Part shown: in pieces, positions 9,763 to 22,100 of the stretch
Layout of the letters: every line of letters begins with the position of its first letter
Position numbering within the stretch: position 1 is the stretch's first letter
Source of the DNA: Paratinospora sagittata
Lineage: Eukaryota > Streptophyta > Magnoliopsida > Ranunculales > Menispermaceae
Reading direction: 5' to 3'
Assembly (NCBI GenBank): GCA_035771175.1
Contig: CM069597.1
Location: forward strand, 46,203,212 to 46,267,211
DNA length: 64,000 nt
Notes under the pieces: generated by a model
Databases searched by the model: none
What the model saw: only the letters and a program-made list of their open reading frames with translations
Told to the model about the DNA's origin: nothing
Made by a program: the position numbers and the translations under genes

Positions 9763-12440
9763 TTAATCCTAGTAAGTTTTTTCAATTTTTGGTATGGTTT
9801 CTTTTATGGGTAGGGGAGGTTTTAGGGGTGTGGGAGTTGGTTTTTTTTTATGATGTTTCTGAAATTCTGACTGACTTTTATTCTTACATATCTTACTCTT
9901 ACCATTTTAATCATATTATGCTGTAAATATACAGAAGAGATTAAGATTGATCACTTGATTGTATTGCTTCTTCCATTAATTTTTTGCTGGTAATTTCATT
10001 ACTGCATTTCTTATGTTTCAACAATTTGCTTGAGTGCCATTGATTTCAGCTGTAATTTGGTCTCTTTGATTTTCACTTTAGATCCTAGATTTGGGTTTTG
10101 TTGCTTTATTTCTTGGATTTGGCTCTAGGGTACTGGTGTTCTTGTCATCCTCAATTGGTTTTTTAAGTTTTTGGGTTTTTTTATCAGTTCATTAATTAAT
10201 GGATTAATTAATTCTTCCTTTTCTTTTTCTTTTGAAAATTAACAATGTTGTTTGGCTAACTAAACAGGAAAATGCAAGTGGAAATACTAGACAATTAAGT
10301 AAATGCTTTCTTTTCTTGCAAGTTTCATTTTCATTTACATTAAGGAAAAAAAAATATTTTTTTATTTTTCCACAAGTCTTCTCTCACAATTCAAATTTAA
10401 ATATCTGAGAAGCCTCCATGTTTTAGTTTTAAAAATGCCCATCTTCCTTGTCTTCTCTAAAGAATCAGATATACATGTGGAAGACTATGAGAGCTACATT
10501 CTACTTAATTCATAAGAGAGACTTAATTATATAATGTTTTGAGATGACTAAACATTAAATAAATCTAAATATGAAACATGAGGCTGATGGCCCCTCCACA
10601 AGTTGTAATCAATACAAGGGTGTCAATTTAATTAATTTATTTTATTTCTGTAAAGCAGATTATAAAACTAATTATATATGTGAAAACATAGGATTATAAA
10701 ACTAATCAAGGGAAAACTAATTTATAATAAAGATTGATTGTTAATTATACCCCATGTCGGCATATTTTTTAACCAACCAACACGGTTGACTTGACATGAA
10801 ATATACCAAGTGAGGATATACTACATTAAGGATCTTATCGAGAAGTGTACTCCAACAGTACTTAAATCCCTTGGATTAACATAAAACGCTTATTCACCTA
10901 ACTCATTTTAAATCGACATAGAATCACCCAATATACACACTCCGTGTTGATCTAACGGATTGGGTTTCCTAAGTCTCTAAAGCACTACTGTTTATATTAC
11001 AACAGTACTGGTTATGTGCAGGTAAAAGAGTTTGATAAGAAAAGTATTTTGGATATCTTAAAGTTGAATACTTTCACTCGTCTACTTAACCAATTTACAC
11101 AGAGGAACTAGGCAGACTTTGATGACATTAATGAGCTAAATTATAATTATAATGTAATTATTCATTAATAAATTATTTATTACACACCTCAAGATATATA
11201 AATCACACAAATTTAATGAACATAAATGTGTAATTATATTGTAGTTGCAACTTTTTACGATTAAATTGACATTTTTCTAAATTAATATATTAGATGTCAA
11301 TGTCAACATACGTATACGTATTTCCTAATGATGCCAACACATATAAATAAAAAAAATGTTAATCTAACCACAAAAAAAAAATGTAACTACACATTCATAA
11401 TCATTAAATTAGCATTCTAATGATCTAATGAATACGAACGTGTAATTACAATTTTTTATAGATAAATTAACATTCTCCTATAGATAATTATATAGTTCAT
11501 TTCATATCTTATTATTTCAATTGAGATACAGAACAAAATTCTAATATTGAGTCGAATACTGTTTTTGGCTAACTTTATTCTAATCTTCACCGCTGATAGC
11601 TACTTCAACACTTGTTCCCGTTGGACTACGATCATATTTCATTACTGATTCAAATATTGTTTCTGGCTAATTATACCCAAAGACAAATATTTTTACGACC
11701 CAAAAATTATACCTAAAATTATATACATAATGATGTGATGTATAATAATGGATAAATGTTTTTTTTTTCTCCATAATGATATGATAATGAAATATATTGC
11801 CACGTCAACTTAAATATAAATTTTGATACATATTTTGAGTCATTTTAACATTTTTCGTGCCCAAAAACTTAAAAACGCAACAAACTCATACAGTTGGTTA
11901 AATACGAAAATAAATTTTTTAAGAAACTTATTCAAAGATTTTCAGACGTTGGTTTGTGTCTGATTCGTGTAACACTTGGCCACCATTCTTGTAATTGTAA
12001 CTGTTGGAACGAGGATTAGTGAGGTCCGAAAAGACCCGATATCTCACAGGTGGGGTAACAGGCCCAAGGCACATTGTTTCTTCTCAAAATAAAAAATAAA
12101 AATAAAAAAAGGTTATTTTTATAAGTGGTGTCCTACTTCAAATCATGGACAAACACAACCTTAGAACATTTGATTCTAAAATCTTTTATGAAACATAGCC
12201 CCAAGTGGGCTACTCCAATAAAATTTTCGCTACATCACGAGGACAGATACGTTCGCACGTACTTCAAATGACTAGACTAGTTGGGTGTTCTAAAATCTTA
12301 AATACCCATTAATAAAAATAATAATTAAAATTAAAACTTTCCAACAAAGCTCTATGGATTCACTGGCTTGTGCTGGCTCAAGCTACAATACTCTGTCTGA
12401 CCTTTGGGCTAAACCCATGATCTAAGGGACGGAACACAGT
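9763..12440. other. Intergenic DNA between the VQ and fibrillin genes
   Basis: The first few hundred bases are the likely VQ 3' UTR and terminator region. The rest is AT-rich with no convincing coding frame, RNA gene or bounded element. Confidence 0.5.
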
Positions 12441-12446
12441 TTTGAA

Positions 12447-12552
12447 CAAGATGGCTGCTAAAATCAGCCATCATTTACTCTCTGTCTACCCACTTGAGTT
12501 AAAGGATGGGTGGACAGAGAGTAAATGGTGGGTGATTTTAGCAGCCATCTTG
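12447..12552. repeat. 46-bp near-perfect hairpin with 14-nt loop
   Basis: The left arm 12447-12492 and right arm 12507-12552 are reverse complements with three differences. In RNA read from the + strand two of these are G-U pairs, leaving one mismatch. The arm begins CAAGATGGCTGCTAAAATCA; the loop is 12493-12506. A stem of this length and quality in a single-copy intergenic position fits a microRNA precursor or a short foldback MITE. I do not recognise a known microRNA in it. Confidence 0.75.
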
Positions 12553-12765
12553 AACAATCAACAACAATCAGTAAAGATTTGTCAGGCTCTCCAGGAACAG
12601 AAGGGCCAAAATAAAAGGCCTTTTTCAGCAAAAAAACAGATAAACCTCTAAAAAGACCACAAGCTAGGGAAAGAAAGGAAGGTGCCTTCCTTATATGTCA
12701 CTTGGAGACCTGAGTCAGTTCTAAGGTCATATGGACTACCACCTTCCAAAACCTTTTTTTGTCTA

Positions 12766-12767
12766 TT

Positions 12768-12798
<31 letters not shown>

Positions 12799-12808
12799 GC
12801 GCGCGCGC
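12766..12808. repeat. T-run / 22-G run / CG-repeat block
   Basis: A T homopolymer passes directly into 22 consecutive G (12778-12799), then alternating CG followed by CAC. The block could form G-quadruplexes. Such a pure run in an AT-rich region may also be an artefact of assembly or base-calling. Confidence 0.6.
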
Positions 12809-13199
12809 ACGACGGGGGGTGCGACGACTTAAACTCATTGAACATGTGATATAGAAAAACGAGGATGCATACCTGTAAACTGCAGGCCAATGAAGACCAA
12901 TCAGATAACGCCTCCAGCATTTTACTGCATCAGCTGAGTTACTTTCTCCTGGTCAATTTGAATAAAATTTCAGAAAGATGGTAAAGTTTCAGCTTTCACC
13001 TATACATCAGATGATGAATTCTACCTGATTGCCAAAAAGTCAAGCTGCAAATGGAAGACTGAAAATAAATAAGAAGCATCTGATCCATCAAGGGTCGGAG
13101 GGGTAACTGATAGAGATAGAGGATGGAAATATGTAGATTTTTAATTGATTGAAAATATTTTTCAATTCGCTTACAAATAAATTATTCGTTTTACAATGA

Positions 13200-16100
13200 T
13201 CAACTCTCGTATTCCGTAAAGGGTCCTTCGCCCATTGGAGCAGGTGGGTCATCCAACCTTGTAAGGACCTCGGGTACTCCATTGGTATCTCTTAGTATCT
13301 GCAAACAATAATAGTAATAAGTTCCATGAATTTTCTATCAGAGATTTATGGTTACTATTAAAAAGCACTTCTGCATCCTCCTGGCACTGCAGTGTTTGAC
13401 ACCCTTGGGAGCCACAGCTCATTGCTGCCAAGAGTCAATGAAGAAGATAGCAAAATTTGGAGCCAACAAGTAGTAAAGTATTATTATCCTAAAATAGAAA
13501 TGAATTCGTAAGATTGAATGGGTATAGAAAAAAGCAAATAAAAATGGTGTTGAGAGTCTATGATCAAAGAAGGCAACCCAAATAAACTGCATTTTCTTTG
13601 AATTCATTCGCTTGGATTAAATAGAACCTCCTCATCTAGAGAGGAAAATAAAAAAGGCTAGTATTCAATGTAAAAGTTTTACTTTATGACCAACCCCAGA
13701 GGTTCCGTACCCTTGGCGATGGGTCATTGACCAATAGCCCGTCAAGTATTACAGAAAAATGATAAGATTTCAGATCCATGACATAATACCTTTTTATGCA
13801 TCTAGCACAAATTATCTTATTATTTTTTAATTTTTGGAAAGGTCACATGTACAATCATTTTTTGAATGTTCAAATGAGTGAATTCAGTCCATTCTCTCCA
13901 GAAAATATAACCATTGATGCAAAACACCCAGGCATCAGAAGGATTAGTAACACCATTCAGGTAACAAATCAAGGTATATGCAATAAAATATCTACAAACA
14001 TATCTTCAGATATCTTAATGTTTATGGAGTTCAATGAGAAACTTACAAGTATTTCTTCATCAAGATAAGAAATCATATACAGCCTCTGAAAAGTCCCACC
14101 TGAAAGTTATAAAGAAAGGGAGCTAATCAAGGGCAGATCTTTCAATTGTTGTCCTAAAGGTGCAAATACTAATATCAGTATTTTCTACCCTCTGAGAAAT
14201 CATACATTAACAAAGAGATTTGACCAAATCAAAGATGTTGGTGGAAGCTTGTTGAGAAATAACTTCAGATATAGGAACGGGACAAGTTCTCGTAGGTTCC
14301 ATTGGTAAATTGGTGAAGTGATTCAATAGATCACTAACACAAGTTCTAGGGAAATGATTTGGTCTTTATACAGTCTAGTCTGGTGCTAGTGTATTTAAGC
14401 TTTCATATATTGCTACCAATACAGAAAAAACCAAGAAAAAACTACAAGTGATTAGACATTAGTGGTTTCTGAAGGTAAGTGAAGTCTTAAAGAAAAGGTC
14501 GAAATGTCAACACTCAATACTAAAGTTTACCAGGAACCCCACCAGGATATTAGGAGGGCATTTTCATCTCAAATCACCTAGGCTGTTCATTAGATAGGTA
14601 GCAGTGGCTCTCTCCAATTTTTGGAATATCAAAGCTCCTAATTTCTACAAATATCTTAAAGGGTTATAAAGAAGAGCTTGACCTTTTCTTTAATTTGCTC
14701 TATTCTCTTATATACATATTGAAGCAACACTTGAAACATAGATTTATATTGAAGTCCCACATAAATGCTTTTAAATAAAAAAAAAAAGAAAAAAAAAAGA
14801 ATCAATGATTGACCCAGTAGAATCATGGAACTTCTTAAAAAGTAGGATTCATCATTCTTTAATTTTAAGTTCAAAAGTGCCTTTGAAACATTTTGTTGAT
14901 GAGACCTGTCCAATTGCAGTGCCGAGGCCATGCTTTGGCAATGCCTTGGCACCACCTTAAAGTAATCGCCTAGCATCTTAATGCTTGAACAATATTAATT
15001 GGCACCTTTTGGTGACCATTCCATGTTCTAAACTTTTACAGCAAAATATCAGAAGTTGATCTTATTCTTCTTCAAGAAAAAGGAAATAAAGTAAGCAATA
15101 GGCCATTGTCCAAAATAAAAGTATTCCTGAAAGAGTTCAGAGTATTAAAATCAGAAAATCTTAATTTATTTCCCTGGTGTGTGTGGTAAAATAAGAGAGA
15201 AGGCATGAGAATTCTTACTGAGTGGAACTTTGAGTCCATTGGCAACCACATCCTTGATTGGCACAGGAAGTTGCTGCATGGTGTTAACTGCTTGATCAAA
15301 AGTTCCCTTTAACTGTTGTGGGACTGCCTCCTCAGTAATAGTCGGTACTTCAAAAATCCCTTCAACATATTCTTCTCTCATTCTCAATGGTCCCTCAACA
15401 GATAACTTGACAGTCAGGATGAACTTAGTTTCTATCTGCATTTTTGCATAGAAAAAAGTTTCAGAAACACCTACTGGGAACCCTGGGATAATAATCAAGA
15501 ATGAAAATCAGAAAAACATGTGCATACAGAAAATAAATATACAACTAAAGTACTTTTTAATTCAACATCAAAATGAGTAAGGGAGATATTCCATGCTTTA
15601 GAATACCAGATGTTGAAATTGGAAAAATAAAAGTACATTGTCTTTTTTAAAATTCTTTTGCCAAAAGTGTGGTAATACTATTAATTGATTAAAAAAAGGC
15701 AGTCCGGTGCACGAAGCTCCCACATATGTGTGGTTTGGGAGGGCTTGAAACACTTTTGGTCTGTTATATACAACCTTCCCTGCATCACAAGAGGTTGTTC
15801 CCACAATTTGAACCTGCTACCACCGGCTAACATGGCAAAAACTCTTGCCAATTCACCAAGGCTCCTCTTTCAGGCGTACACCTCGCCTTGTGCACTACAA
15901 CTCAGGAGCTAGGGCTCTTCATTGCCTCAAGTGCGCCTAAGCCTTTAACTACCTTGGAACTAAAAATGTTGGTCACCAAATTCTGGATCCAAAACAGGTT
16001 GTGAAAAATTGGATTGCCAATTGCTATGAGTCGAGAATTGTGTCCAAGTAGCATAAGAGTAGGATACGGTAATGGTGCTTTGCTTTTCTTAATTTTAGTT

Positions 16101-19100
16101 AATCAGAATGAGACAAATTGTACGTGAAAACAACCTTCAACCAGCCATTAATCAAGGGTAAGCGTATTTAAGCAGAATACTCATCAAAATAAGAAAAAAA
16201 CAAAAAAACAAGGTGGAAATGAATGCAATATTCTTACATATCCTAAAGTGCACAACCAAAGAGAATGAATTACCAATAATTGGATATACTATGTTACATG
16301 AAAATTCATGAATTTCAACTGAAAATGAAAATACAGTAATTTCTACGAAGAATAACTAAATTGTATAGAGAAATTACCGAGTTCAAGAACTTCATATTTG
16401 CCGTTGCCTTTGCATATCCATCCTTAATTATTGTATCCATCCCTAATAAAGTTGCTAAAGTTGATGGAAATCGCCTATTATGCAGCCACAAGTAGACCAG
16501 CAGAAGCAGCTACTGTTATTAATTTCTACACTAAAACTAATATCATTTAAAATGGACAAAAAAACAAAGAATAAACCAAAAAGGGGCCTGTTAGAATACA
16601 CTTAATATTTGCTAGGCACAAATTTTAAATGTTGTGCAATAAACCCAATTTCATTAGCAGAAGTTTAAAGGGACTGTACAAACATATACTCACTCAGAAA
16701 GAAATCTTGCAAGAAAAAATACTGGGCTACTAATCCCAAACCACTCGTAATTCCATTTCCCAACCATAAAAGGAGACCTGTACCAAAGAAATAAAAAAAA
16801 ACAAATAAGCAAAAAAAAACTTAGTTAACATGCAAAATAATGATTGAGGGAAACCCTACGTGGTAGGCCGTGGTGTAGGATTGAGCCTCTCAAGACTAGT
16901 GATTCTCTCATTCACATCAATCCGCTGCATATCTGTTGTCTTTCCAGTGACTAGGGATTCAAAACCTCCAGAATCTTTAAACTGAAAAGGTGGTTCTATC
17001 AATAACTAACTGTGCAATTGAAGGAAATAAGATGATTTAAACTCGTGCCCAAAAGGCGCATTTTTGCTTGGTCTGCCACTCTAAACAATATTTTTCACAT
17101 TAATTGTTTGAGAAACCAAAAAAGGACCATCCGACATTTTTTCCCTAAGAGCGCATTCAGTAGCAAATCAATTAAAATCTTCAGACTATTTGAATTTCTC
17201 TGCAAACACATGGAATTCATTTTCATAATCGTCTAGGATTTAATAGGTTTCCCCCAAATCAAATCATCAAAAAATGGACTTCTAAAGCATTCTCTTACAG
17301 AGTTAGCACTTAGCAGCATTTGGAATGCTTCCCTGTGCAGTTATATGAAGTTTGAGACCCTTAAAGGAGAAGAACACGGCCTTTACAGAGTCCTCAACAC
17401 CAAGCCCTTAATGTTCAGTCTTCTCAGTTTCTCCTCTTTCTATGGCATTGTGATTTGTATGTGGTCTTTAGGTGGGATGACATCAAGATCACGTACCTCT
17501 TGGTTTCCTCCTGGTGGAGAAGAAAGAGGCACTTTTTTCATTATTTTAATCAGGTATATTAGCAATAATTTGCATATGGTAAGTCATACCAAGCCATACA
17601 CAGTAACAGATTCCTATTAATTACTAAGTTTCCTCTACAATTTTTTTTTTTTTTTTGAAAGAACTGTAATATTTGCATTAAGAAATAGATAAATCTTTTT
17701 GGGCTACATCAAGAATCCAATCTGGAACATCCTCCAGCCAAACATAGAAACCATTTATTGGCAATCCATATTTTGCTATACTATGGGCTACCATATTATG
17801 GGCTCTTGGGACGTGTGAGAACTTCTTTATCCCTATTGCTCCCCCTAAATGCTTCAAATCTTGGACAATATTTCCTATCTCCAATCTGGCGAAAACTGTG
17901 TCATTTAGCAGATGCACCACCGTACATGAATCACTTTGCACTACTAATGACGATAAACATGCTTCCATTGCCCACTTTACAACTTCACGAACCGCTATGC
18001 ATTCGGATTCCTCCACTGAAGGCCATTTGTTAAATTTCTTTGTGGCTGCCAACATAATTTCTCCTTTCTCATTTCTAATAATGGCACATACACTAAATTC
18101 TCTTCTATTAATGTTCCTTGCCGCGTCTACATTCAGTTTCAAAGCTCCGTTTGTTGGAGGAATCCATCTGCTAAATTGATTATTTACTGATTGACGAGGT
18201 GAGTTTGATATCCAATGCCGGGACGCAATAGCCTCTTTGTAGTTTTCATGGTGTAGCTTGGCCCATGCTGCAATGTCATCTCCTCTTTTGCTCACCCCTT
18301 CAAACAAGTTCTTATTTATGCTATGCCATAACGCCCATCGTAAAATCACAGCCCGTTCCCAATACTCTGGAGAATCATTTCCTTCATTAAATAGTGAACT
18401 GGCTAAGTCACCCCTTTTGTCTTTCACTTGCACACGGCCAGCAAAATAGTCATTTCTCCATGCTTCTTGAGCTATCTTGCATTCGAACAGGGTATGCACT
18501 AGCGAGTCCGGACCTCTGTTACAAACTCCATAAGAACCCATAGTAGCTATATGTCGTCGAGCCAAATTCTCCCCAGAAGGCAAACATTGTTGGACAACCT
18601 TCCAGTAAAAGAGTTTCACCTTGAGTGGGATGGAAAGCCACCAGAATCTCTTCCACCATGAGCTGTTGCTCTCCTTAGATGATGCTTCGCTGTTGGTAAG
18701 CTCGGAAATCAACCTATAACCTGATTTTACTGTATATGCACCGCTTTTATCATAGTGCCAAACCATTGTGTCCTCTGGTCTTTGCTCACTGATTGGAATT
18801 AATAAGATTGCTTTGGCATCTATCAAGTTGAACTTATCTTTTATAAATTCTTCCTTCCACTGTCCTTGTTCATTAATCAAACAAGAGACTCGTGCTTCTG
18901 GGTGAATATCAGCTGGAAAAATCAATTTAAAAGTTGATTCGCGAGGGAGCCACCGGTCTTTGAGAATTTTAATCCTTTCACCGGACCCAACTCTCCATCT
19001 CAGTCCTCTACTAAGTAACTCCCTCCCCCCACAATAGACTTGACCAAACGTAAGATGGTCGAGCTCCTTTTTTAGCATTCAAGAAGGATGTCCTGGAGAA

Positions 19101-22100
19101 ATATTTAGCTCTCAGAACTCTAGCCACTAGAGACTTGTCCATAGCCAATAGCCTCCATCCTTGTTTCGCCAACAAAGCTTGATTAAATGATTCCATATCT
19201 TGAAATCCTAGTCCCCCTATCGCGTTGTTTCAACACAAGAAGTCTCATTTCTTCCAGTGCACTTTATTTCCTTTTGGATTACTACTCCACCAGTATTTCG
19301 CCATGTAACTTCCAATCCGTCTCCAAATACTCACCGGGAGTTTAAAACATCCCATTGTATATGTTGGGATGGCTTGTATCACTGTCTTCAGTAGAACCTC
19401 TTTTCCTCCTATAGAGAATAACCCTTTACTCCAACCATAAAGTTTGTTCCATATCCTCTCCACCAACGGTTCAAATGCTCGAATTGATTTTTGAGATATG
19501 ACTGACGAAAGTCCCAAATATTTGGAGTGATACTCCACCACCGAGACACGCATAATCTGTTGAATCTGATGTCAAACCTCTCTAGGCACATTCTTACTAA
19601 AAGACATGGCTGATTTGTTGAAATTTATCTCTTGCCCGGTAGCCTTCGCATAATCTGCTAATATTTCCTTTAAAAATATACATTCCTGAACGGTTGCTTT
19701 TGCAAAAATGAGACTGTCGTCTGCAAAGAAAAGATGAGAAATGCTAGGGCCATTCCTTCCAAACTGAAGCCCACTGACCCGATGATCTATGTCTGCTTTC
19801 TGCAATATCACTGAAAGACCCTCTGCACAAATAAGGACGAGATAGAGTGATAATGGGTCGCCCTGTTGAATCCATGTAGTGGCCTAAAATTCCCATAAAT
19901 ATCTCCATTTATTTTCACCGAAAAAGAGACTGATGTAATGCATCACATGAGTAACTCAATCCATCTACTGTCCAAACCCAATGCCACCATCATAGCTTCG
20001 AGAAATCCCCATTCAACTCGATCATATGCTTTGCTCATATCTAACTTGAGTGCTAAATGATTGGTGTGCGTACTTCCCCTATCTTGCATGATATGCAAGC
20101 ATTCGAACCTAATCATTATATTATCATGAATCAGCCGTCCAGGTACGAAAGCACTCTGAGATTCTAAAATGATGTCCGGAATAATCCTCCTCATACGGTT
20201 AGTAATAGACTTTGTAACTATCTTATATAACACGTTACATAAGCTAATAGGCCTGTAGTCAAAAACCTAAGTAGGGTTCTTCGTCTTAGGAATGAGAGTG
20301 ATGTGTGTATTATTCAGATCTGCTACTGACCTTCCCTTGTTCAACACTTCCAGACATAGAGTATTGGCGTCTTGCCCTATTGTGTCCCAACAGTGTTGAA
20401 AAAAACTTGCAGACATTCCATCAGGCCTTGGCATTTTTTATGGATTCATCTGAAATAATGCCTCCCTAACCTCCTCCGCTGAGAAATCTCTGCAAAGTAT
20501 GTTATTCATATATGAGGTAACTCTTTGTTCAACATTAGTTACAATCTTTTGAAAAGCAGCAAGAGAGGGTAAAGTTGAACAAAATAAGTTGGAGAAATAT
20601 GAAATAAAAGCAGTACTAATCTGATCTTTGTCCACCACCCATGTGTTTATGTCGGAGTAAATGCCCCGAATGTGATTTTGTCGCCTTCTCGAGGAAGCTT
20701 TTTGATGAAAAAATTTGGAATTATGATCTCCTTCTCTGAGCCACAAGGCTTTTGATCTCTGTCTCCAGTATGTCTCGTTTTTTCTAGGAGTTGGTCTAAT
20801 GCATTTTCTGTCTCTCTCAAATGCTTAACACACTTTGGAGAGTGTGGGGCTGTAGCATGTAGCTTGTTCAGAGAATCAATTTTCATCTTTATCTCTTCCG
20901 TATTTCTTTTCAAAGACCATCTACTCCATGATCACAATCTCCCCAAGCAATCAAGCATCTTATCCTGAATGAATTCTCCTCTGTAGCTTCCTACAAGCCA
21001 TGCATCACAAGCCACCTGCTGAAAATCATCTTCCCTTAACCATACGTCCTCAAAACGCAATGGCTTATTGAGTTTGTGAAATACCGGCTTCTCTAGTTGC
21101 ACACATATCGCTCTATGATCAGAGAACCAATATGATAGGTGATGATTACATGCTTCTGGGAACATATCTCGCCAAGCATTATCATAAAACCAACGGTCTA
21201 GACGTTCTGAAACATAATTATCTCCTTCCAGGTGTATAGTTGACCCTTGTAACCCATATCCATCAAACCACATATCTCAACTGTATTCTGAAATGCCTCC
21301 ATCGTCTCCCGAGCTTTACTCCCACCACCGACCTTCTCATACTCGAACATAATCTCATTAAAATCCCCTCCGCAAAGCCACGGCAGATTTGATTGCGTGC
21401 TTCGGCGACGCATAAGCTCCCACGAGTGTAGCCGTTCTTTGGGGTTTGGATCTCCATAAAACCCAGAAAGCCTCCACTTTCGATCGTCGATGTCAGCCAC
21501 TACGGCATCTATGTGTCCCTTAGAAAAAGATTGTATGTGCACCAATAAGTTATCATTCCATAACAGAAGTAATCCGCCACTTAGACCGCTTCTCTCCACA
21601 TGAAAGCCATGTTGATACTTCAATCTGTGCTTGATATTCTCTGCTTGTCGATTTGTAGTTTTGGTTTCTATAAGAAAAACCGATCCGGGACAGCTTCTTT
21701 GCACTAATTCGTGCAAAGTATGGAATGCCCAGGGATTCTCGGCAACCCGGACATTCCATGCTAAAATTTTCATTGCTCCCGGCGGGGTTGGTCATCACCA
21801 ACCGCCGCCGATAATTCCTTTGAGGTTTTGGTTCTTTTTTCCAGAATGCCGACTTCCTCTTGATCCATCGATCCATTCCTCTTTTGTCCACTCATTGGCC
21901 CCCCTGTCTCAGTTTCAACCTGCATGCGTGCCCCCCAAGCTAGTCGTTTCCATGTGGCTTTCTTGAGGATAGCTTCGAATACTTCTGAAATTTTCGATTC
22001 AGTCTCCATAGTTCTTATATGCAATGTTTCCTTAGCGCCATGGCATGACACTTTTCCTTTGTTGACAATAACTGCTTCTGCCACGTTAACACCAATCTGT

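Noticed and set aside
12648..12920. Minus-strand open frame with a poly-proline run
   Set aside because: The proline run is only the translation of the G homopolymer; no family similarity.
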